From NCBI GenBank assembly GCA_030673355.1, contig DAOVJF010000083.1, forward strand, positions 1 through 9,014: a stretch of DNA of 9,014 nt. Direction: 5' to 3'. Both the position numbers and the translations under genes were made by a program. The stretch is from Planctomycetota bacterium (GTDB lineage Bacteria; JAJVIF01; JAPKYR01). Of this stretch, positions 1 to 6,204 are shown piece after piece. The first letter of the stretch is position 1. Every line of letters starts with the position of its first letter. The notes beneath the pieces are model-generated. The model did not search any database. It saw nothing but the letters and a program-made list of their open reading frames with translations, and was not told where the DNA came from.

Positions 1-66
1 ATGATTTTAAATTGATTTTAATAAATGGAAATTCAATTGAGAAATATTAAACAGACAAGAATTACA

Positions 67-87
67 GGCGGAGGATGTATCTCCGCC
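67..87. other. Hairpin 1 in murD leader
   Basis: The arms GGCGGAG (67-73) and CTCCGCC (81-87) form a perfect 7 bp stem with a 7-base loop. No T-run follows on the + strand, so it is not a classical terminator in that direction. On the - strand the following bases are only moderately T-rich. Confidence 0.6.
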
Positions 88-109
88 AGGCACCATAACT
101 CTGCGAAAC

Positions 110-137
110 GGGAGGGGCCTTGTCCCAGGCCCCTCCC
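110..137. other. Hairpin 2 in murD leader
   Basis: The arms GGGAGGGGCCT (110-120) and AGGCCCCTCCC (127-137) form a perfect 11 bp, very GC-rich stem with a 6-base loop. An outer AAAC (106-109) / GTTT (143-146) pair could close it across a 5-base bulge. The bases after it (CGCCTGTTTAAAT) lack a terminator-like T-tract. Confidence 0.65.
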
Positions 138-175
138 CGCCTGTTTAAATCTGACTCCAATGTTCGGCCATTTAA

Positions 176-220
176 GGGAGTCCCAGGGGGGGAGATAAAT
201 TTTCTCCTCCCCTGGGTCCC
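176..220. other. Hairpin 3 in murD leader
   Basis: The 5' arm at 182-195 pairs with the 3' arm at 203-216 over 14 bp with one G-U pair, closing a 7-base AT loop (196-202). A further GGGA (176-179) / TCCC (217-220) helix extends it across a 2-base bulge, giving about 18 bp in all. It ends about 35 bases before the murD start and has no T-run on either strand. It would be a stable structure in any transcript entering murD. Confidence 0.65.
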
Positions 221-254
221 GCGGTCCGTTTGAGATAAAACCTGAGTAACCGGA

Positions 255-1658
255 ATGAAAAAGATGAAAGCTTACCCGAAGAAAACCCGTTTCGCGATCT
301 GGGGGTACGGCGTTACCGGTCGCGCGCTGACCGATATCCTCAGCAAGCGTGGATACCTTGTAACGGTGATCGAGGACAAAGAGGAATCGGAATTTCAGAA
401 TTACACCGACGATATAAGCCGTCTTCGGAAGGAGGGGGTAAAATTTCATTTCGGAGGGATCGGGAATCTCGCCGATTTCGTTCCCAAGATTGCCGATGTA
501 CTTTCGCCATCGCCGGGGATAAAAGTTCCTGAAGACCTGGTTGAAAGTTTTGAGGAATCAAGAGTCCAAATCGCTGGGGAAATCGAGATCGCAAGCCGTT
601 TAGTCGCGGGAAAAGTAATCGCGATAACGGGTACTGACGGAAAGACAACAACAGCGACGCTGATACATCACATTCTCACAACCGCAGGGGTACCCGCTCA
701 TGTCGCGGGAAATATCGGTTCTCCATTTATCAACCTGGCGGGTGAAACAAAATCGGACCATTGGCTGGTTGTGGAAGTATCAAGTTACCAGTTGGAGAGC
801 GTACGGCTTTTCAGGCCCCATATCGCGGTTCTTTTGAATATTGCCGAAGACCACCTTGAGCGTCACGGCGACATTCGCACGTACACTCGCATGAAAGGAC
901 GGGTATTCATCCGCCAGCGAAGAGAAGATCACGCGGTGATCAACTACGACGATCCTGCCTGCCTTCAGGCGTACGGACAGGCTGTCTCCACTATGCACGG
1001 GTTCAGTTTAGCCGGCCCGATCCCAAAGGGCGCCTGGAGGGAAAATGGCGACCTTGTCGTCTACAGCAAGAAAGGTTTCAGGAAGGTTGTCAGTACGGAC
1101 GACCTCCTGGCCAGCGGCGAACATAACCAGTACAACATGCTTGCCGCGATACTGGCCTGCAGGCTCGCAGGTGTCAGGGTCGAGAAAATCGCCGAGGGCG
1201 CCGTGACTTTCGAGGGCCTGCCCCACCGCATTGAAACGATAGGCAAAATCAACGATGCGCTGTGGGTGAATGATTCCAAGGCTACGAATATCCACTCCAC
1301 TCTGAACGCGCTCAAATGCTTCGAGGAACCGGTAGTTCTCCTGCTCGGCGGTTACGAAAAAGGCCTGGATCTGACCTACCTGATTCCCTACATTTTCAGG
1401 CACGCGAGCCATGTGGTGCTCCTTGGCGAGACGCGAAATCGATTCCGCAAGGAACTTCGTGCCGCCGGATACACGAATATCACTGTCCGGAAAACCCTCC
1501 AGGAGGCCTGCCTTGCCGCCCAGGATATTGCGGAACCCGGCGAAGTGGTGCTGCTGTCGCCCGCGTCATCGAGTTTCGATCAGTTTAAGAGCTTTGTCGA
1601 TCGCGGTGAAACTTTCAGAAAATGGGTTGAGAAAAAAATGAAGAGGACGGAGGCATGA
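255..1658 (+). CDS. murD: UDP-N-acetylmuramoyl-L-alanine--D-glutamate ligase (MurD)
   Basis: MurD is a cytoplasmic ATP-dependent ligase that adds D-glutamate to UDP-MurNAc-L-Ala, the second amino-acid step of peptidoglycan precursor synthesis. The 467-residue protein shows the full Mur ligase layout. An N-terminal Rossmann-like domain has a glycine-rich turn (WGYGVTG, 16-22). The ATP loop is GTDGKTTT (126-133), followed by EVSSYQLE (174-181) and EDHLERHG (198-205). K214 sits where the family has its carbamylated lysine. The C-terminal domain carries GLPHRIE (321-327), NDSKATN (339-345), GGYEKGLD (365-372) and LLSPASSSFDQF (433-444), the last typical of MurD rather than MurC/E/F. It is slightly longer than the usual 440-450 residues because of a short N-terminal extra. 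The Shine-Dalgarno is weak. An in-frame ATG at 264 is a possible alternative start. Its last bases overlap ftsW (ATGA), so the two are translationally coupled. Confidence 0.96.
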   Translation: MKKMKAYPKKTRFAIWGYGVTGRALTDILSKRGYLVTVIEDKEESEFQNYTDDISRLRKEGVKFHFGGIGNLADFVPKIADVLSPSPGIKVPEDLVESFEESRVQIAGEIEIASRLVAGKVIAITGTDGKTTTATLIHHILTTAGVPAHVAGNIGSPFINLAGETKSDHWLVVEVSSYQLESVRLFRPHIAVLLNIAEDHLERHGDIRTYTRMKGRVFIRQRREDHAVINYDDPACLQAYGQAVSTMHGFSLAGPIPKGAWRENGDLVVYSKKGFRKVVSTDDLLASGEHNQYNMLAAILACRLAGVRVEKIAEGAVTFEGLPHRIETIGKINDALWVNDSKATNIHSTLNALKCFEEPVVLLLGGYEKGLDLTYLIPYIFRHASHVVLLGETRNRFRKELRAAGYTNITVRKTLQEACLAAQDIAEPGEVVLLSPASSSFDQFKSFVDRGETFRKWVEKKMKRTEA

Positions 1659-2947
1659 CAGAAGGCAGCCGAAAATTTGACGAAACCCTGAGGGCAACTT
1701 CAAAACGCGCATTGAATACGCTTCTTCTGTCTGTTCTATTTCTTACAGCGGCAGGATGGGTGATGCTTCTGGACGCCGGCGCCATATACAAGGGGATATA
1801 CAATCCGGCGTATTTTTCCAGTCTCGTGGATACACGAATGCTTGCGATGTTCTCGGGTCTCGGGCTGGTAGGCATCGCCTGGTTGATCCCCCCGGCTTTT
1901 ATAAGAAAATTAACATGGCCCGTAATCATACTGGCGGTAATTTTTCTTATTCTTATTTTCACGCCGCTTGGGGTATTCGAACGCGGCAGCCGGCGTTGGC
2001 TCAATGTCGGTTTTACATTCCAGCCGATCGAATTTGTAAAACTTGCGCTCGTATGGTTTCTCGCCGACCGTTTCGCCAGAATCGGGCAACTGTCGAAGGC
2101 GGGGATGAAACAATTCATTTTACCGGGGATCTTTGTCATCGGACTTGTGGCGCTAGTAGGCGCCCAGCCGAATTTGTCGGGCGTATTTTTTCTCATGGCG
2201 CTTACTCTCGCCATGGCGATCCTTGGCGGAATAAACTGGAAACCTGTAATGGTGATTATCGGCGGAGCGATGGTTACATTCGCGGGTCTGCTTGCCCTTA
2301 ACTCGGATCGTTTAGCCCGGTTTGTGGCGTACGATCCTTTGTCCAACCTGTCGGACACGGGCTACCAGCTCAGCCAGTCGTTATGGGCGGTGACGAACGG
2401 CGGTTGGTTCGGACGGGGGCCGGGCGGATCGATCGCGATGTACTCCCTGCCCGATCACACGACCGATTTCGTTTTCTCAATACTCTCTGAAGAATGGGGA
2501 TTCGCGGGAGGAACGCTGGTGATCCTGTTGTTCGCACTTGTTGTGTACTCAGGATTCCGGATCGCGCTCACACAGAATGATCCGTTCAGACTCCTCCTGG
2601 GATGCGGCATTGCATCGATCATCGGAATCCAGTCGGCGGTAAATATCGGTGTTGTACTGGGGCTTCTCCCGACCACCGGTGTACCGCTTCCGTTCATTTC
2701 CGCCGGGGGGTCCAACCTGATATTATCCCTGGGCGCAATCGGTTTACTTATGAATCTCTCCCGCACCGCGGGCGAACATTACCAGGCCAAAGCAGTACCG
2801 GAAACATCGAACGGGAAAACTTTACGATATACAAAATCAAATCGAACCAGGAATAAAATTTCAAATCGTTCATCGAGGAAAACTCAGAAGTCCCGGAACT
2901 CTCTTTCAGAACGTAAGAGAAGAAGGGTTCGCCGGACGGGGACATAA
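1655..2947 (+). CDS. ftsW: Septal peptidoglycan glycosyltransferase FtsW (SEDS family)
   Basis: This is a multi-spanning SEDS protein (430 residues) that polymerises lipid II into septal glycan, working with a class B penicillin-binding protein. Visible family motifs are GSRRWLNVG (111-119) and QPIEFVK (123-129), AQPNLSG (170-176), FGRGPGGS (252-259), LPDHTTDFVFS (265-275) and LLPTTGVPLPFISAGGSNL (337-355). D271 matches the catalytic aspartate of the extracellular loop (the HTDF Asp of E. coli FtsW). The residue before the Asp pair differs (TTDF for HTDF), and N173 replaces the Asp of the common QPDLG motif. The basic cytoplasmic tail, residues 388-430, contains 18 Lys/Arg. The position in the dcw cluster after murD favours FtsW (or SpoVE) over RodA. 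The start overlaps murD. GAGG at 1643-1646 is correctly spaced, while the stronger GGAGG at 1649-1653 is only one base from the ATG. Confidence 0.94.
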   Translation: MTEGSRKFDETLRATSKRALNTLLLSVLFLTAAGWVMLLDAGAIYKGIYNPAYFSSLVDTRMLAMFSGLGLVGIAWLIPPAFIRKLTWPVIILAVIFLILIFTPLGVFERGSRRWLNVGFTFQPIEFVKLALVWFLADRFARIGQLSKAGMKQFILPGIFVIGLVALVGAQPNLSGVFFLMALTLAMAILGGINWKPVMVIIGGAMVTFAGLLALNSDRLARFVAYDPLSNLSDTGYQLSQSLWAVTNGGWFGRGPGGSIAMYSLPDHTTDFVFSILSEEWGFAGGTLVILLFALVVYSGFRIALTQNDPFRLLLGCGIASIIGIQSAVNIGVVLGLLPTTGVPLPFISAGGSNLILSLGAIGLLMNLSRTAGEHYQAKAVPETSNGKTLRYTKSNRTRNKISNRSSRKTQKSRNSLSERKRRRVRRTGT

Positions 2948-2965
2948 ATTTATTTGGAGCGCATT

Positions 2966-3952
2966 TTGCCAGGAACCAGTGAAAAAATTAATAAACTCCA
3001 TCAAAGGCTTGATGACAGCGGTTTTCCCGGGAAGATCACCCGGGACGTTCCCATAGCCCCACTGACCTGGTACAAGGTCGGCGGGAATGCGTCAGTTTTG
3101 ATCGAAGTGGACAATATTGAAAACCTTATCAATTTAAAATTCATTCTGGACGAACTCTCCATACGCTGGATGCTTATCGGGGGCGGCGCGAACCTTTTAG
3201 TTTCGGACGACGGATTTGAGGGCGCGATAGTAAAACTCTGTGGGACATTTTCCGAGATGCAGGTCGATGTTGATAACACGAAAATATGGTGCGGCAGCGC
3301 GGTACCCCTTCTTAACCTGGTCAGGGAAGGTTCGCTTATTGGAATGACGGGAATCGAACGACTGGCCGGGATACCGGGATCGGCCGGCGGCGCGATTTAC
3401 ATGAACGCCGGGACATTCGGCGAATTTATCGGCGGCCTCATCGATTCTGTGGACATTCTCGCGAGCGATAACACGGTGCAGACCCTCGGACCGGACGAGT
3501 GCGAATTCACATACAGGACATCAAGGTTTCAGCATTCGGATGAGATCATCCTGGGATGCCTTGTTGTTTCGGACAGGGGGAATCCCGGGGAAATTTCAGC
3601 GGAGATTGAAAAGCGGATAACTCGTCGCAAAGAGACGCAGCCGATTGAGATCCCAAGTTGCGGATGCGTATTCCGGAATCCGGAAGGCGAAAAATCGGCG
3701 GGATTTCTAATAGAGGAAGCGGGGCTTATGGGAACAACAGAAGGCGGCGCAGTAATCAGCGATAAGCATGCAAACTTTATTGTTAACACCGGAAACGCAA
3801 GCGCATCCGACATTCTTCATCTCATGGCGCTCGCCAGGGTAACCGTCCGCGAAAAGTACGGCGTAACCCTTAAGCCTGAAGTCGAGCTGGTCGGGAGCGA
3901 CGACTCACTGGAGGTGATCCTCGATGCGCGGGGTAAAAAAGAAAAAACATAA
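2966..3952 (+). CDS. murB: UDP-N-acetylenolpyruvoylglucosamine reductase (MurB)
   Basis: MurB is a cytoplasmic FAD enzyme that uses NADPH to reduce UDP-GlcNAc-enolpyruvate to UDP-MurNAc, the second committed step of peptidoglycan synthesis. From the chosen start the protein has 328 residues. Motifs include PLTWYKVGGNA near the N-terminus, the FAD-binding IGGGANLLVSDDGF (71-84), and RLAGIPGSAGGAIYMNAG (132-149). The substrate-site YRTSRF starts at 183, then come PSCGCVFRNP (230-239), HANFIVN, and a C-terminal KPEVELVG with the catalytic Glu (E305). The proton donor, usually Ser, is Cys here (C234). I chose the TTG at 2966 because GGAG (2956-2959) lies six bases before it. A TTG at 2954 in the same frame adds four residues but has a poor ribosome site. 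The gene follows ftsW directly with no murG between, and its last 29 bases overlap ftsQ. Confidence 0.95.
   Translation: MPGTSEKINKLHQRLDDSGFPGKITRDVPIAPLTWYKVGGNASVLIEVDNIENLINLKFILDELSIRWMLIGGGANLLVSDDGFEGAIVKLCGTFSEMQVDVDNTKIWCGSAVPLLNLVREGSLIGMTGIERLAGIPGSAGGAIYMNAGTFGEFIGGLIDSVDILASDNTVQTLGPDECEFTYRTSRFQHSDEIILGCLVVSDRGNPGEISAEIEKRITRRKETQPIEIPSCGCVFRNPEGEKSAGFLIEEAGLMGTTEGGAVISDKHANFIVNTGNASASDILHLMALARVTVREKYGVTLKPEVELVGSDDSLEVILDARGKKEKT
3910..3919 (+). promoter_or_regulatory. Near-perfect Shine-Dalgarno of ftsQ
   Basis: GGAGGTGATC is complementary to the 3' end of 16S rRNA over ten bases and sits inside the murB coding sequence. The GGAGG core is nine bases before the ATG at 3924. 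It fixes the ftsQ start and the overlap with murB. Confidence 0.85.
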
Positions 3953-4994
3953 ACGCACCGGGTCCGGTCTGACGATGCAACGCACGAAAGACCGAAAGGA
4001 TAAACGTCCACGGGAAAAATCATCTCAAAGGCCGAGGGAGCGAAGGGATGTAATGTTCCGCCTCCTGATTCTCCTTGCTTTGTTCTCGATGGCGTTCTAT
4101 GGAATCAGCGCGAAAGGGACATGGTTAAGGCACGTTGAGGTCAGCGGCGCGGTAATTTATACGGACGATGAAATAATTGCGCTTGCGGGGCTCGATGAAC
4201 TCGACGGGCTATGGACGATTGCCGTCCCTGTCGAAACGATATGCGAATCGCTCGAAAAGATTCCGCTGATCGAACGCGCCGAAATTCTTTACTCCGGCAT
4301 CAACTCTTTCAAGATAAAAGTAACCGAACGCAGGGGTGTGGCAGCGGTCAATCGCGGCGGTTTCCGGCTTGTCTTCGACAGGACCGGTGTACTGATCGAT
4401 ATTATGCGACCGGAAGAATTCTGCCCGGTGCCGGAAGTCAGCGGGGTACCGCCAGGGCTTTTAAAGTTCGGAGGTAAACCTTTATGCATGCAGGGGGATG
4501 CGTGGCGGCTTCCGGAAAATTCCGCGCCTCCCGGCATAATGGAAACACAGTTCGACAGGCTCATACAATTACGATACTTCCTCGACCGCTATACTCCTGA
4601 CAGAGATGGATTTCTGGACTTGATTTTCATGGATGAAGAGGGAAATCTGACTGTCGAGTACCAGGATTGTCCGCCGGTTCTGCTCGGGGAATTTGACAGT
4701 CCGGAAATCCAGGTTAGAAGGCTGATCGCGGCGCTCAACGATGAATTTCTCATGAATACTGAACGAACACGGGACATAGATCTGTCATCGGTATTGTTCC
4801 CCTGTTATCACGTTAACGATGCTTACCTTACACGGGACGAGCAAAGGCTTATCGATCAACTTGACGAGGAACGGGAAACCGATGAACGTGCAGAATCGGA
4901 CGGGGAAGCGGAATCGGTTGAGGGCGATAGTTGGGAGGATGCGGATAATGATGAAAGTGGTATTATAGGGGAGCGGATATTTGACCTCGGTTGA
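3924..4994 (+). CDS. ftsQ: Cell division protein FtsQ/DivIB
   Basis: FtsQ/DivIB is a bitopic membrane protein that joins FtsL and FtsB/DivIC and connects cytoplasmic division proteins to septal wall synthesis outside. The 356-residue protein has a very basic cytoplasmic tail (1-43, 19 Lys/Arg) and one membrane helix (about 44-63). A POTRA domain follows (about 67-136: VEVSGAVIYTDDEI, then LIERAEI and IKVTER). The beta domain has the typical VPEVSG (169-174) and VEYQDCPPVLLGE. A strongly acidic outer tail covers 311-350 (19 Asp/Glu in 40). Five cysteines (C107, C167, C188, C249, C294) lie on the outer side. E. coli FtsQ is about 80 residues shorter. Identification rests on topology, the POTRA pattern and position after murB, since overall sequence in this family is poorly conserved. 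The start is fixed by an excellent Shine-Dalgarno sequence within murB. Confidence 0.88.
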   Translation: MRGVKKKKHKRTGSGLTMQRTKDRKDKRPREKSSQRPRERRDVMFRLLILLALFSMAFYGISAKGTWLRHVEVSGAVIYTDDEIIALAGLDELDGLWTIAVPVETICESLEKIPLIERAEILYSGINSFKIKVTERRGVAAVNRGGFRLVFDRTGVLIDIMRPEEFCPVPEVSGVPPGLLKFGGKPLCMQGDAWRLPENSAPPGIMETQFDRLIQLRYFLDRYTPDRDGFLDLIFMDEEGNLTVEYQDCPPVLLGEFDSPEIQVRRLIAALNDEFLMNTERTRDIDLSSVLFPCYHVNDAYLTRDEQRLIDQLDEERETDERAESDGEAESVEGDSWEDADNDESGIIGERIFDLG

Positions 4995-5007
4995 GGTGGG
5001 TAATGAA

Positions 5008-5766
5008 ATGAAATCCAGTACGAATGGAAACAGGAAAAAACGGCTTTCGGGGATGACCTTGATACTCAGCCTGGCGCTCGGCATTATGCTCGCGCTCCCG
5101 TTCAAGGTGATTCCCCGGAACTCCGGAGAACCGCTGCCGTCGGAGAGCAGACAGGAACTCCTTAATCGCATGTCAAAAATCGAGGAAGAAAACCTGTTGC
5201 TGGTAACCGAACTCGAACAAGGCCGCGGGACGATTGCCTCGCTCGAGGAATCACTGGCCCAGGGAGAGGAAGCGTCACAGGGGCTTTCCGACCAGATGTC
5301 ACGTTACCGGATTCTGGCTGGACTCGATCCTGTACAGGGACCGGGAATCAGGCTGACCCTGAGCGAGCATGAATCGCCTGCAATCCCGGGCGCCGATATC
5401 GCGAACTACCTGATACACCAGGAAGACCTTTTAAATATAGTGAACGAAATATGGCTGGCGGGAGCGGAAGCGATCGCGATACGTTCGCGCAACAGGACCG
5501 AAAGATTAATAAACACAAGCACCATTCGCTGCGTGGGAAGTCTTATAGATGTAAACAATACTCGTATGACGCCGCCTTTCGACATTTTCGCGATCGGCGA
5601 CGCGGACGATCTGTACAACGCACTGACAATGCCATGGGGAGTCCTTGAACCACTCGAATTTTACAACATCAGCAGTGAGATTGTAAAAATGGACGACATG
5701 GTTTTACCGGCATACAGCGGAAGCACAATTCTCCAGTACGCACGGCAGGTAGAGGAGGCGGAGTAA
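5008..5766 (+). CDS. DUF881 family membrane-anchored coiled-coil protein (YlxW/YlxX-like)
   Basis: This belongs to the DUF881 family, represented by YlxW and YlxX in the same cluster of B. subtilis; its biochemical role is not established. From the ATG at 5008 it has 252 residues. There is a short basic N-terminus, one membrane helix (about 14-35), then a probable coiled coil (about 46-100, heptad-like LLNRMSKIEEENLLLVTELE). The conserved DUF881 core follows: GPGIRLTL (111-118), HQEDLLNIVNEIW (137-149), AGAEAIAI (151-158), TIRCVG (172-177), FDIFAIGD (191-198). The core is predicted to be outside the membrane. GAGGTG at 4993-4998 supports this ATG. An in-frame TTG at 4981, with AGGGGAG at 4967-4973, is nearly as good and would overlap ftsQ by 14 bases. 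The link to ftsQ, ftsA and ftsZ suggests a division or envelope role, but that is inference. Confidence 0.87.
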   Translation: MKSSTNGNRKKRLSGMTLILSLALGIMLALPFKVIPRNSGEPLPSESRQELLNRMSKIEEENLLLVTELEQGRGTIASLEESLAQGEEASQGLSDQMSRYRILAGLDPVQGPGIRLTLSEHESPAIPGADIANYLIHQEDLLNIVNEIWLAGAEAIAIRSRNRTERLINTSTIRCVGSLIDVNNTRMTPPFDIFAIGDADDLYNALTMPWGVLEPLEFYNISSEIVKMDDMVLPAYSGSTILQYARQVEEAE

Positions 5767-5769
5767 ATC

Positions 5770-6090
5770 ATGTGGGCAATTCCCGTAATGGTAATAATTG
5801 GTTTTACAATCGGTTACTTTTTCAATATCCCCTTCAACCTGGCAGGCAGCAAATACCTGGCGCTCGGTTTCCTGGCGCTCCTGGACAGTATTTCATATGG
5901 GCTTGTTCGTGATCTCTCAGGGCAGAAAGGCAATAACGGTCCGATACTGATCAGGCTTATAATTGGATTGGTTCTGGGTGGTTTCATAATATTCTTCGGT
6001 GAGAAAAGCCAGACAGATTTATACCTCGTAGCATTATTCCCCCTAGCTGTGGGATTTGCGTTAAATATGTACAAGTTTTTGCCGAAATAA
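5770..6090 (+). CDS. sbp: DUF1290 small membrane protein (Sbp-like)
   Basis: A 106-residue, very hydrophobic protein of the DUF1290 family, whose B. subtilis member Sbp lies just upstream of ftsA. I recognise it by the start MWAIPV, the conserved YLALGFLALLDSISYGL (about 29-45) and DLYLVALFPLAVGFALNMYK (84-103), together with its place between DUF881 and ftsA. Three to four membrane segments are likely (about 1-22, 26-47, 59-76 and 83-102), with little outside the bilayer. Function is unknown. The start is clear: GGAG at 5760-5763 lies six bases before the ATG, and only three bases separate it from the DUF881 stop, so the two are probably co-translated. It is the last gene of the packed murD block, and no terminator hairpin follows it. 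Confidence 0.85.
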   Translation: MWAIPVMVIIGFTIGYFFNIPFNLAGSKYLALGFLALLDSISYGLVRDLSGQKGNNGPILIRLIIGLVLGGFIIFFGEKSQTDLYLVALFPLAVGFALNMYKFLPK

Positions 6091-6096
6091 TATAAT
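6068..6096 (+). promoter_or_regulatory. Candidate upstream promoter for ftsA
   Basis: TGTACA (6068-6073, 4 of 6 to consensus) and a perfect TATAAT (6091-6096) are separated by 17 bases. The -35 lies inside the end of the DUF1290 gene and the -10 begins right after its stop. The local AT-richness makes a chance match possible. Confidence 0.45.
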
Positions 6097-6114
6097 AGTT
6101 TGTGCATTTTTTAC

Positions 6115-6143
6115 TTGCTAACGGCAAATCCCGGGGCTATAAT
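6115..6143 (+). promoter_or_regulatory. Probable sigma-70/sigma-A promoter of ftsA-ftsZ
   Basis: TTGCTA (6115-6120, 4 of 6 to consensus) and a perfect TATAAT (6138-6143) have the ideal 17-base spacing. Transcription would start near 6150, giving an untranslated leader of about 55 bases. GGGG (6133-6136) and CCCC (6146-6149) flank the -10 as a short inverted repeat. This supports separate expression of ftsA and ftsZ from the murD block. Confidence 0.68.
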
Positions 6144-6204
6144 TCCCCTGTTTTCTAAACATTATTAATAAGATCGACTGCATAAACTTATACAACCTTG
6201 CACT

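Larger units (their letters stand above)
64..220 (+). promoter_or_regulatory. Structured, non-coding murD leader (candidate cis-regulatory RNA or decayed palindromic element)
   Basis: This GC-rich block between an AT-rich stretch (1-60) and murD contains three perfect or near-perfect hairpins, annotated separately. It also has helices that compete with them. ACAGGCGG (64-71) can pair with CCGCCTGT (137-144), which would break hairpin 1. GACTCC (153-158) can pair with GGAGTC (177-182), which would break the base of hairpin 3. TTAAAT (145-150) can pair with ATTTAA (170-175), a pseudoknot arrangement with the previous helix. I recognise no known riboswitch class. Mutually exclusive helices ahead of a gene suggest attenuation or a sensor. 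A palindromic repeat family (REP or MITE-like) is the main alternative, and its sequence would be found elsewhere in the genome. Bases 1-63 and 221-254 show no gene and no convincing promoter. Confidence 0.4.

Noticed and set aside
12..50. AT-rich promoter-like hexamers (TTGATT, TTGAGA, TATTAA) before murD
   Set aside because: No pair has both good matches and a 16-18 base spacer. The region is simply AT-rich.
33..449. Open frame of 138 codons on the - strand across the murD leader
   Set aside because: It crosses the hairpins and the start of murD, has no recognisable motif and its composition reflects the palindromes.
1615..2358. Long - strand frame opposite ftsW
   Set aside because: It is antisense to a clear SEDS protein, is Ser/Arg/Pro-rich without any domain, and is a shadow of codon bias.
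6189..6194. TATACA as a -10 box for leaderless ftsA
   Set aside because: There is no -35 at the right distance and the position relative to the GTG is only approximate. The TATAAT at 6138-6143 is much better.
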